From Tribonema minus (Eukaryota > Sar > Xanthophyceae > Tribonematales > Tribonemataceae): 64,000 nucleotides of DNA. Positions within the stretch are counted from its first letter, which is position 1, and every line of letters begins with the position of its first letter. The notes under the pieces were generated by a model. The model did not search any database. It worked only from the letters and a program-made list of their open reading frames with translations, and was not told the origin of the DNA. Location of the stretch: assembly GCA_017506865.1 (NCBI GenBank), contig JAFCMP010000179.1, positions 186,001-250,000 of the forward strand. Direction: 5' to 3'. Below, in pieces: positions 40,988-49,130 of the stretch. A program made the translations under genes and the position numbers.

Positions 40988-42862
40988 CTATGTCACCTGT
41001 GGAAGCCAACGCAGAAGCATGGCCTTGAGCGCCAACATGTCAAATGGTTTTGAGAGGTGATCGTTCATACCACTATTCACGCTGTTTTGCACATCTGCAT
41101 CTAAAGCGCTAGCACTAATAGCAATGATGGGAACAGTCAGCCCAGCCTGCCGTAGCTGTCGTGTAGCTTGCAACCCGTCCAAGTTAGGCATCTGAATGTC
41201 CATCAGGACTACATCTACTTTCTCACCGTCTTTGAAAAATGCTATGGCTTCCAGCCCATCCCCAGCCGTATGCACTTTTAAGCCCAATGAAATGGCCATC
41301 TTGCTTGCGATAGCCAAATTGATTCGATTATCATCGACGAGCAAAACACTCCCTCTTAACTTTGCAGCGTGAAGCTCTGGACGCTTTACAACCAGCTCAC
41401 CACGGCTTAAAGGAATACAGCATCGAAATGCTGAACCTGTCAGCGGTGTGCTCTTGTACGACAAGCTTCCATTCATCAGCTCTACCAGCTTTCTGGCGAT
41501 TGCTAACCCTAAACCAGTGCCTCCATACTTTCTATCATTAGAATGGTCCAGTTGAGTAAAAACTTGGAAAATGAGTTCGCTGTCAGTTTCAGCGATTCCT
41601 ATGCCAGTATCTTCGACGGTGATGACAAGGCCTGGCGCCTCCACCTCATAAGTAATTTGCACGCTTCCTCTTTCAGTAAACTTTACAGCATTGCTGACCA
41701 GGTTCAAAATCACTTGGCGTAAGCGCTCAAAATCCCCCATGATAACAAACGGAGTCGGTAGGTCCACCTCCTTGCACACTTCGACTGGTTTGCCCCTTGC
41801 AAGCACTGTTGCAATGTTGTGGACTGTATTGATGAGATCATGCAAATCGAAAGGCTCCACTTTGAGCTCGAACTTACCTGAATCCATCTTCGAAACATCA
41901 AGAATGTCGTTAATGATTGTCATCAGGGATGAAGCGCTCTGCTGCAAGTTACTGAGACACTGCTTTTGCTCCTCGTCAACAAGCTTTTCACTCAGTATAT
42001 CCGCCCAGCCGATGACACCGTGCATTGGAGTGCGAATCTCATGAGACATGTTTGCTACAAATGCACTCTTAGCATTTGATGCAGCGACTGCCTCTTCGCG
42101 CGCCTTCAGCAGCTCTTGCTCATATTGTTTTTGCATGGTGACATCTCGCACAATAGCAATAGTATGGGTCATGAGGTCAATTTTGACGGGTGACAGTGAG
42201 ACATCAACATCCATGATGCGTCCATCTTTGTGCTGGCCGATGAGTGGCATGCCGGCACTCATCATTTTCCGCCTGCTGGGCTGACTTGCATATTTGACAC
42301 GATGTTTGACGTGCATATCACGGTACTTGGGGGGCATTAGCATCTCGACTTTGGTGCCCAGCATTTCTGTCTTGGTGTAGCCAAATATGTTCTCCATCTC
42401 TGTGTTTGTCAGGACAATGCGACCCTCTCTGTCAACCATGGCCACCCCGTCCGGGGCCGCTTCCAGTACACTGCTGAGGTTCTGCTCTAGTACGCGGCGG
42501 TCTGTTATGTCACGAATTACTGCCATAGTTACATAGACACCAGCAGACAGGATCTGAGGGGAGAGTGAAATGTCAACAGGGAACTCGCTTCTGTCTCGTT
42601 TCAATCCAGAGAGCGCCTTGCCAAGGCCCATGGGGCGGCGCTTCGGACACGATGAATATTGCACCCTGTGAGCCACATGCGCTGTGCGATACCGCTCTGG
42701 TACCAAATCTTCCAGGAGCATGCCTACGACCGTCTCATACCCAAACATTGCGTCAGCCAACTGGTTGGAGTGCACCACATGCCCGCTGGAGTCTATAGCA
42801 ATCACCGCGTCAGGAGAGAGTTCCAGAAATGAGGCAAGTGCTGGCATGCCTTTTACACTCAT
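40988..42862 (-). CDS. Hybrid sensor histidine kinase: PAS-PAS-HisKA-HATPase-REC
   Basis: About 624 residues from MSVKGMPALA (an ATG at 42928 adds 22). Two PAS domains are clearly related: PERYRTAHVAHRVQY and PPKYRDMHVKHRVKY occupy the same place, each followed by a K-R-(P/K)-M-G and a D/V-I/V-SLSP strand, a style typical of bacterial FixL-like PAS. Then come the H box FVANMSHEIRTPMHGVIG (about 275), N box NLVSNAVKF, G1 DTGIGI and G2 GGTGLGLAIA. A receiver follows with LLVDDNRIN, phospho-acceptor in VVLMDIQMPNLDG (about 550), ISASA and the LSKPF lysine. All catalytic residues are kept, and no membrane segment is present, so it is a soluble, probably active, phosphorelay sensor. No partner HPt or second receiver is in the window. 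Confidence 0.93.
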   Translation of the reverse strand: MSVKGMPALASFLELSPDAVIAIDSSGHVVHSNQLADAMFGYETVVGMLLEDLVPERYRTAHVAHRVQYSSCPKRRPMGLGKALSGLKRDRSEFPVDISLSPQILSAGVYVTMAVIRDITDRRVLEQNLSSVLEAAPDGVAMVDREGRIVLTNTEMENIFGYTKTEMLGTKVEMLMPPKYRDMHVKHRVKYASQPSRRKMMSAGMPLIGQHKDGRIMDVDVSLSPVKIDLMTHTIAIVRDVTMQKQYEQELLKAREEAVAASNAKSAFVANMSHEIRTPMHGVIGWADILSEKLVDEEQKQCLSNLQQSASSLMTIINDILDVSKMDSGKFELKVEPFDLHDLINTVHNIATVLARGKPVEVCKEVDLPTPFVIMGDFERLRQVILNLVSNAVKFTERGSVQITYEVEAPGLVITVEDTGIGIAETDSELIFQVFTQLDHSNDRKYGGTGLGLAIARKLVELMNGSLSYKSTPLTGSAFRCCIPLSRGELVVKRPELHAAKLRGSVLLVDDNRINLAIASKMAISLGLKVHTAGDGLEAIAFFKDGEKVDVVLMDIQMPNLDGLQATRQLRQAGLTVPIIAISASALDADVQNSVNSGMNDHLSKPFDMLALKAMLLRWLPQVT

Positions 42863-43336
42863 CAAGATTAAAGTGCGCAGTGCAGGAACATAGCAATAAC
42901 TACAGGGCACCACTTTCGATTTGTACAATTTCTACCAAGATGCGTATCAGTTTCGATTTTTGCACACATGTGACACAATGACAGATTCGATATTTGAACA
43001 CCTATTACAAACTTCGATTTGACAAATTTTAGAAAGGCAAAAACTTGGTTGTATTCGATAGTGGTGCCTATTTGTCCTGCACAGAAATGATCACCAGATG
43101 TAAATTACTGCTCACGCTAGTTCAACGAATGCCAATGTTCGATTTTCACACATTGCAAAAGTACATGGAGTATCGAATTTGCTCTCGTTGCAGCAGCTGA
43201 GGATCGAATTTGCTCACTTGTTAAGGAGAAACTATAATGAATGTTTGCTGTTGAATTCGATTTGATTCGGGCACAAGCTTAAAAACACTGTCGAAATTCG
43301 GCATTATTCGTTGCAAAGTTCACAGCTTTATTACTT
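42863..43336. promoter_or_regulatory. Divergent promoter region with nine TTCGAT/ATCGAA motifs
   Basis: The hexamer TTCGAT or its complement begins at 42915, 42952, 42986, 43013, 43054, 43138, 43172, 43203 and 43256, often as CTTCGATTT or ATTCGAT. Random expectation for 400 bases is about 0.2 on both strands. The stretch lies between the divergent histidine kinase and coiled-coil genes and has no coding potential. Confidence 0.55.
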
Positions 43337-43453
43337 TTGGAGAGTAGATTCAAGGCGGAGATTCAAGCTTGCATAATTAATTACAACTCTCGAATTCAGG
43401 CAGCTGAAAGGACTGATGCTCACACGCTCACACTTCATTCACTCTTTGCAAAC

Positions 43454-44188
43454 ATGAACACTCCGCCGCAGTGGCCGCCGTGTGCACCATGGCCTGATGT
43501 GTCCCAGCACATTGGCAATACTTACCTTCAGGTTGCTTCTATGCAGCCCATCATAACAGACCTGCAACAGCAAAAGGAGGCTGCAGAGCTCAAGGTGAAC
43601 GGCCTGAGGGCATCAATGGAAGCACTGGCCAAGGATGTGACGTTCACTGAAGATGCTGTAGAATACCTTTCACAGAAGCGAGATGTGCTGGGTCTGGAGA
43701 TGAACAACCTTGACACTTGTGTGTCGCAGATTACAGAGCAGCGCATCAGCAAACAGAAGCGACTAGCCGAGGCCAGGGAGATGCTCAGCACAGCGCAGGG
43801 TGATGTTCAGTCTCTGACGTCAAAAGTGAAGAGCGAGCAGGCCCGTTTGGCGCAGGCACAGGGCGAGCTGACGGCAATCACCATGACCCGGCTTCAGCTT
43901 CAGACTGATATTGCAAGTATTTCAGAGGAGATCAAAACGCTGCGAAACACCTTGGAACAGGTACGATGCACCAAACAAGAGCTTGCTGACCAAGCTGCTG
44001 GAGTGTCCATAGCGATGCTTCCGGGTGCGGGGAAAACAGCAACTGTCACAGAGCTGCTGAATGCGAACCCCATGTACGGTGTTGTCCTGGGCTCGAGGAC
44101 GTGGCGCAATAATAACAAGAAGGGGGGGCACTACCGTTCTCGAAACAAGCAGCGCAAGGACACTGCAGCGCCTGCGGTGCCTAAATAA
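43454..44188 (+). CDS. Coiled-coil protein with C-terminal orphan P-loop
   Basis: A 244-residue protein from the ATG at 43454. Residues 35-170 form a long coiled coil (QQQKEAAELKVNGLRAS, EAREMLSTAQGDVQSL). The end has a perfect Walker A, SIAMLPGAGKTATVTELL, then MYGVVLGS and a basic tail (RNNNKKGGHYRSRNKQRKD). No Walker B or other NTPase motif follows. The P-loop block resembles the N-terminus of the SF1 helicase at 28.1 kb (QACPGAGKTTLVLDMM, followed by FILLYYN), so this may be a coiled-coil protein fused to the remnant of a helicase start. Confidence 0.6.
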   Translation: MNTPPQWPPCAPWPDVSQHIGNTYLQVASMQPIITDLQQQKEAAELKVNGLRASMEALAKDVTFTEDAVEYLSQKRDVLGLEMNNLDTCVSQITEQRISKQKRLAEAREMLSTAQGDVQSLTSKVKSEQARLAQAQGELTAITMTRLQLQTDIASISEEIKTLRNTLEQVRCTKQELADQAAGVSIAMLPGAGKTATVTELLNANPMYGVVLGSRTWRNNNKKGGHYRSRNKQRKDTAAPAVPK

Positions 44189-44212
44189 ACCGTGCAAAAT
44201 GGCGTTAGGACC

Positions 44213-44587
44213 ATGCGTGTTTTAATGCTGCTCCTGTTGAAGCGCATGGCAATGATGCTGGATGCCTTGATGTGCTTATCACCAGAAGTTGTAAATGTAA
44301 TCACCTCGTACTGTGACATAGATGCCAAACGCAACCTTGGCATGAGTCCATCTCATCTCTGTGCACGTCATCCTTCGCTCAGGCCTGTTTCAAACTGCAT
44401 TGTGCGAAATCGAAGATGCACCGCAGCAGGGAGACTGCGCACATATCGACTGCTTTACCTGCGCGGAACGAGCAAGGCGCTATGCACTTTGGTCACTTAC
44501 AACTACACGGCACATTGGTTGCGCATTTGGCAAGGTGGAACACTCAGTTTGGTAGATCAAGACGAGATCCAATTTGAGCATGCATGA
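44213..44587 (+). CDS. Small F-box-like protein
   Basis: A 124-residue protein. Near residue 20, ALMCLSPEVVNVITSYCDIDAKRNL matches the F-box pattern (L..L..evv..I..y.d..a...L). The rest is basic with no repeats. Many giant viruses carry F-box proteins that attach to the host SCF ubiquitin ligase; that role is inferred. Confidence 0.5.
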   Translation: MRVLMLLLLKRMAMMLDALMCLSPEVVNVITSYCDIDAKRNLGMSPSHLCARHPSLRPVSNCIVRNRRCTAAGRLRTYRLLYLRGTSKALCTLVTYNYTAHWLRIWQGGTLSLVDQDEIQFEHA

Positions 44588-44611
44588 TTCCAATGAGGAG
44601 GTATTCCCACC

Positions 44612-44850
44612 TTACGTTTGATGTTGGGTAACACTGATGAGATTTGCTCGCGTATGCATGCATGAAAGCAATTGAAACTCATCCTTCGGCTTGTGAGCAT
44701 GGTACATGTGTCCATCGTGGAATAAGGCTTGCTTGTCCACAAGCATGTCTGGCATAACGATCAGATCCATTCCCAAGGAATTGCGAACCTACATCTTCAC
44801 CGGCTCTGCTACCGCTGGCGCCGCAAAGTACAAGTTGGTAACAGAGAAAA
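44612..44850 (-). pseudogene. Decayed Vsr-like nuclease fragment
   Basis: A 52-codon frame (44770-44612) reads PDMLVDKQALFHDGHMYH, which matches PDLLVGTQAFFHDGWMWH in the neighbouring EsV-1-7 gene at 12 of 18 positions. Upstream homology continues weakly for about 25 codons but is broken by a TAG, and the downstream part of the domain is missing. It is read as a broken partial duplication of the nuclease domain. A plus-strand frame of 87 codons over the same stretch is probably its shadow, though a small gene there cannot be excluded. Confidence 0.5.
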
Positions 44851-45018
44851 GTGGTGAAGTGGATGAGGCGCTGTGGAGGTACGCAGTCAGGGTTGACGAC
44901 GATGTGCATGAGACGCAGACAGACGTAAATGACATCAGTTTTACATGTTCATTGGTTGTCAGGCTGTAACACAGAATTGTGTGATGCTTGTTTGCTGGTG
45001 GAAATGCGTGGTATCCAA

Positions 45019-47502
45019 CTAGAACAAAAAGTCGTCCATGGTGCGCTGCTTGGTCTGCGCGTGCCGCTGAGACAGCTCGAGGATGGCGCGGCGCGCGAGG
45101 CTGTCGGCGCTACGCCACAGGTTCGGCCACTCGGCGTCTCCGACTCCTAGTGCCTGCGCCACATCGCGGGATATTGCCTGTGCGCCCCTCCTCGAGTCTA
45201 CCTCCACGTTTACTGCTCGGGGGATGGGGTCGAGCTGGTCGCGGGTGCGCAGAACGCTGTAACCTGCATTTACTAGCGCCGCCGTCTTGACCGTGTCTTT
45301 GGCGATGATATCCCTGTGCCACATCCAGCCGTCGTGGAAGAAGGCCTGTGTGCCGACGAGCAGGTCCGGGTGCACCCTCACGCCTCCCAGCGTGATCCTG
45401 TGCTCGATGGCCTTGGTGAAGTCGCTGAGGTCGTCGCCACCACTCCACAGTATGAAAACGGTCGCGTCAGAGAACATTTCTTCGAACGATCGGCTGCCAA
45501 TGTTGTTGATGTGACAGATGTCGCCGCGACATTTCCACAGTCTCCTCCCGTGGGCGCACCTCCGGTTCTTGACATCGACGGCGTCGGGGCCGGCGCAGCC
45601 GCGGCAGTAGAGCACACCCGGCTCGTCAGCCCTTTCGAAGATTGGTGTCGTGTCGCACCCGTCCGTTGCGCACCTCCTCTTCATACGGTTGAAGCCGTCG
45701 GGGCCGGCGCATCCACGGCAGTAAAGGACGCCCGGCTCGTCGGGCTTCTCGAATGCCGGCTGCTTATTGCACCCGTCGGCCGCGCACCTCCGGCTCCTGA
45801 TATCGACGGCGCCGGGGCCGGCGCAGGCACGGCAGTAGAGCACGCCCGGCTCGTTAGGCTTCTCGAATGATGGGCTCTTGTCACATCCATCGCCCGCGCA
45901 CCGTTTGTTGCGGATGTTGACAGCGTCAGGGCCGGCACAGCCACGACAGTAGAGCACATCGGGCTCGTCGGGCTTCTCGAATGCCGGCTGCTTATTGCAC
46001 CCGTCGGCCGCGCACCTCCGGCTCCTGATATCGACGGCGCCGGGGCCGGCGCAGGCACGGCAGTAGAGCACGCCCGGCTCGTCAGGCTTCTCGAATGACG
46101 GTCCCTTATCGCACCCGTCAGCCGCACACTTCGTATGTCTGACATCGACGGCGTCGGGGCCGGCGCAGGCACGGCAGTAGAGCACGCCTGGCTCATTGGG
46201 GTTCTCAAAGCTCGGTCGCTTTTCACACCCGTCAACCGCACACGCCCGGTTCTTGACATCGACGGCGTCGGGGCCGGCGCAGCCGCGGCAGTAGAGCACA
46301 TCCGGCTCCTCGGGCTTCTCGAATGCCGGGTATTTATTGCACCCGTCGGCCGCGCACCTCCGGTTCTTGACATTGACGCCGTCGGGGCCAGTGCAGCCAC
46401 GGCAGTAGAGCACGCCCGGCTCGTCGGGATTCTCGTATGCCGGCCGCTTATTGCACCCGTCGGCCGCGCACTTTTTCGAGGTGACATCGACGCCGTCGGG
46501 GCCGGCGCAGCCACGGCAGTAAAGCACACCCGGCTCGTCGCGCTTCTCAAAAACCGGCTGCTTATTGCACCCGTGGGCCGCGCACTTTTTCGAGGCGACA
46601 TTGACGCCGTCGGGGCCGGCGCAGCCACGGCAGTAAAGCACACCCGGCTCGTCGCGCTTCTCAAAAGCCGGATGCTTATTGCACCCGTCAGCCGCGCATC
46701 TCCGGCTCTTGACGTCTACGGCATCATCACCGCCGCATCCGCGGCAGTATAGCACGCCCGGCTCGTCGGGCTTCTCAAACGACGGTCCCTTATTGCATCC
46801 TTCGGCCGCACACCTCCGGCTCTTGACGTCGACGGCATCATCACCGCCGCATCCGCGGCAGTATAGCACGCCCGGCTCGTCGGGCTTCTCAAACACCGGC
46901 TGCTTGTTGCACCCGACGCCCGCACACCTCCGGCTCTTGACGTCGACGGCATCATCACCGCCGCATCCGCGGCAGTAGAGCACACCTGGCTCGTCGGGCT
47001 TCTCAAACGTCGGCTTCTTAACGCACCCGTCAGCCGCGCATTTTGCACTGAGGACGTCGACCATGGCGTCGGTCTTGTGTGAGCGACACCACTGCGCGCC
47101 CGCCCCGGGCACGTTGTGTGTGGTCCGCCTGGTGCAGCCCTCGGCACGACACAGCTTGTGGTGTTTGTGTTCCGCACACCACTTGCATTTGGCGAGCTTG
47201 CCACATCCAGGCCTGGTGCAGTATCGCACCACCGGCTGCTGGGTCGTCTTGGCAGCAGGAGGTGCAGTGCGAGCCGAGAGGAGCGTAGACTCAAAGGGGT
47301 TGCTAACCTCGAGGGGGTTGAGCTGCTCCCAGAAGCGCATGACGTAGTGGCGAGCAGCAAACTTCTCCCTCAGGCGCAGCATGATGAGCGCCCGCTTGTC
47401 AATCTGCGGAGTCTCATATGCGCCGTCATCAATGCGAGCGCGCTTTGCAGGCTGCGCCTCATCGTCTCCAAAAGCACATATGGTGGCATTGATAGGCTCC
47501 AT
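45019..47502 (-). CDS. EsV-1-7 repeat array fused to Vsr-like endonuclease domain
   Basis: About 827 residues from MEPINATICAF (frame open to 47634). After a 120-residue N-terminus with a Lys/Arg-Ala-Arg nuclear-signal-like stretch come 14 zinc-binding repeats. The pattern C-X4-C-X16-C-X2-(H/C)-X12 is that of the EsV-1-7 repeat, named from a brown-algal virus and found in the Ectocarpus IMM regulator. The first unit ends CRSH; the next 13 have CRGC or CRAC, so the fourth ligand is Cys. Units are 38 residues and very similar. The C-terminal 165 residues have PDLLV, then FFHDGWMWHRDIIAKDTVK and YSVLRTRDQL, the D...WH...D..K...V-R-R pattern of Vsr/DUF559-type nucleases. It is probably a DNA-directed nuclease with a modular binding array. 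Confidence 0.85.
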   Translation of the reverse strand: MEPINATICAFGDDEAQPAKRARIDDGAYETPQIDKRALIMLRLREKFAARHYVMRFWEQLNPLEVSNPFESTLLSARTAPPAAKTTQQPVVRYCTRPGCGKLAKCKWCAEHKHHKLCRAEGCTRRTTHNVPGAGAQWCRSHKTDAMVDVLSAKCAADGCVKKPTFEKPDEPGVLYCRGCGGDDAVDVKSRRCAGVGCNKQPVFEKPDEPGVLYCRGCGGDDAVDVKSRRCAAEGCNKGPSFEKPDEPGVLYCRGCGGDDAVDVKSRRCAADGCNKHPAFEKRDEPGVLYCRGCAGPDGVNVASKKCAAHGCNKQPVFEKRDEPGVLYCRGCAGPDGVDVTSKKCAADGCNKRPAYENPDEPGVLYCRGCTGPDGVNVKNRRCAADGCNKYPAFEKPEEPDVLYCRGCAGPDAVDVKNRACAVDGCEKRPSFENPNEPGVLYCRACAGPDAVDVRHTKCAADGCDKGPSFEKPDEPGVLYCRACAGPGAVDIRSRRCAADGCNKQPAFEKPDEPDVLYCRGCAGPDAVNIRNKRCAGDGCDKSPSFEKPNEPGVLYCRACAGPGAVDIRSRRCAADGCNKQPAFEKPDEPGVLYCRGCAGPDGFNRMKRRCATDGCDTTPIFERADEPGVLYCRGCAGPDAVDVKNRRCAHGRRLWKCRGDICHINNIGSRSFEEMFSDATVFILWSGGDDLSDFTKAIEHRITLGGVRVHPDLLVGTQAFFHDGWMWHRDIIAKDTVKTAALVNAGYSVLRTRDQLDPIPRAVNVEVDSRRGAQAISRDVAQALGVGDAEWPNLWRSADSLARRAILELSQRHAQTKQRTMDDFLF
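45560..47060 (-). repeat. 114-bp coding tandem repeats (EsV-1-7 units)
   Basis: Thirteen near-identical 114-bp units encode the 38-residue zinc repeats; GAGCCGGGCGTGCT-type (minus-strand) blocks are almost invariant. The antisense strand stays open over much of the array because of this, giving several shadow frames. Confidence 0.85.
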
Positions 47503-47898
47503 GGGCTCTGGTGTTGTGTTGTGGTGACAAAGCTTGGTGGTGGTTGTGAGAGGTTGTGAAGGTGCTGCAGCTTCTGACCTTTGTTGCGCATTATTAATCC
47601 ACACCACAGATTCGAACACACGATCCGAACTCACGAATCCTGTTTTAAATATATCACATGATTTGGAAAATATTCGAATCTTGCTGTTATATTCGATTCA
47701 TGCCTTTGTTGAATCACTTGTAAAACAGATTGAAATTCGAAAACGGAAGCAGCATTCACCAAGCGCCAAGTTGCTTTGAAGATTTTGGCGCACCACTTGT
47801 AACACAAAATTGTAACCGAATGCGGAAGCAGTGTTCAATGAGCACCAGCTTGTACAAGTGCGCATCAACATATGCTGATGGTGAAAAAGCAGTCCGGT
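47503..47898. promoter_or_regulatory. Promoter region with TTCGAA/TTCGAT motifs
   Basis: Upstream of the EsV-1-7 gene are AGATTCGAACAC, TTTTAAATATATCACATG, ATATTCGAATC and ATATTCGATTC at about 47610-47700, and more degenerate copies to 47750. It also holds the 3' flank of the gene at 47899. No coding region is supported. Confidence 0.4.
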
Positions 47899-48786
47899 TC
47901 ACAACGCGAACATACTCGATTTCGATTGCCACGTCCCCCCGCTACGTGTCTCGAAGTGAAGCGAAGTGCTGTTGGCCAAGCCACCACCACCATACACAAC
48001 TATACGCCATGCCCCATCAGCATCAGAGCCGAACTGAAGTGACATGGCCGGCGTCGAGTTACTGAGAGTTGCAAGATTGCGGTCATCAAGCACAATGGCA
48101 GCGAGGTCATCTCCTGTTGTGCTAGTCGTCCCCCCACTGAACGTCTCAGGGGCAGTGAAAGTGATGGCCTGACCGCGTATCGCCTCCACAGTCATTTGAC
48201 TAGTAGCGGCCCCGAGAGCTCCTACGTAACGGTAGAACGAAATCTTCGGAGGGGCAGCAGCAGACACACCAGTTATGGTCGAAATGGTATAGAATGTCAA
48301 GGTCCCCCCCTCACAGTCCACGACCCAGGCGCCGGACCCAAACGGTATCTGAGCTCCTGTGCTCTTGTATACAGTGACCATGTAACTCCCTGCAGAATCG
48401 TAATTGAAAGGAACACTGTTCTGCAGGACTCGGCCATAAGTTGCATCCAGAGCACATTCATATGCAGCACCATTAGAACCAGTAACCTCTGTGAGTGGAA
48501 CTTTCGAATAGCGCTTGATCTGCGGGTAGAGGGTGCTTGACTTGCCGACGAGCGATCCATCAAGCGAAGCACCTAAGTCATCAAGGGTTACGTTGGCGAG
48601 GTCAGATGGTGCGACGTCAGGAATGGCCTCGCTGTAGAACTGCGATTGGAACACGGCGGGACGGCTGGGCCTGCTGGGTTCAGAGTAGAAAGCAGAATTT
48701 TCATTGGTGGACGGCTTGCCCATCAATTTCTTGAACAACAGCCCAGTCTGCTGCGCAGTGCTGAACGATGTAGCCGTGGTGCTCAT
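47899..48786 (-). CDS. Putative virion surface/structural protein
   Basis: A 295-residue protein from MSTTATSFSTAQQ. After a polar N-terminal 80 residues it is beta-rich. The segment FGSGAWVVDCEGGTLTFYT followed by PPKISFYRYVGALG is a pattern I associate with repeated surface or structural proteins of Mimiviridae-like algal viruses (W-h-hD---G-LTF ... PPKISF-(K/R)YhG). The C-terminus is another beta domain (WRIVVYGGGGLANSTSLHF). No signal peptide; probably part of the particle. Confidence 0.6.
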   Translation of the reverse strand: MSTTATSFSTAQQTGLLFKKLMGKPSTNENSAFYSEPSRPSRPAVFQSQFYSEAIPDVAPSDLANVTLDDLGASLDGSLVGKSSTLYPQIKRYSKVPLTEVTGSNGAAYECALDATYGRVLQNSVPFNYDSAGSYMVTVYKSTGAQIPFGSGAWVVDCEGGTLTFYTISTITGVSAAAPPKISFYRYVGALGAATSQMTVEAIRGQAITFTAPETFSGGTTSTTGDDLAAIVLDDRNLATLSNSTPAMSLQFGSDADGAWRIVVYGGGGLANSTSLHFETRSGGTWQSKSSMFAL

Positions 48787-49007
48787 GATGACACAATCGC
48801 CTTGTTGTATAATACAGGACAAACAAAAAAAATACACCATATCATGCACAGGTTGATGTATTACATGTACGGATCTTGAGTGGTGATACAATTGAACTCT
48901 TATGCCACTGCCTCCTACTGCCCGCTCATACACGCAAACCGAGGTCAACATCGGCATGCAGAATACCCCCCATGATACCCTCCCTGCTACCCCATACACG
49001 CATGCTT

Positions 49008-49130
49008 ATGGCACTACACTCATCACACACACAAGGCGACCTGGGCGTGCTTATGGCACCACCCTCATCATACACACAATGGCGACCATGACGTGCTTAG
49101 GGCGCCACCCTCAACACCCTGCTGGCACGT
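49008..49130 (+). repeat. Degenerate 46-bp tandem repeat
   Basis: Three diverging units begin GCTTATGGCACTACACTCAT, GCTTATGGCACCACCCTCAT and GCTTAGGGCGCCACCCTCAA, about 46 bases apart. They overlap the 3' end of the minus-strand Zn2Cys6 gene. Confidence 0.6.

Noticed and set aside
44706..44969. An 87-codon plus-strand gene
   Set aside because: Its first half is the antisense of a stretch homologous to the Vsr-like domain; a real small gene is possible but less supported.
45316..47559. Plus-strand frames of 184, 205 and 147 codons over the EsV-1-7 gene, and a 327-codon minus frame
   Set aside because: Shadows kept open by the 114-bp repeat; only the chosen frame has regular Cys spacing and a non-repeat domain at its end.
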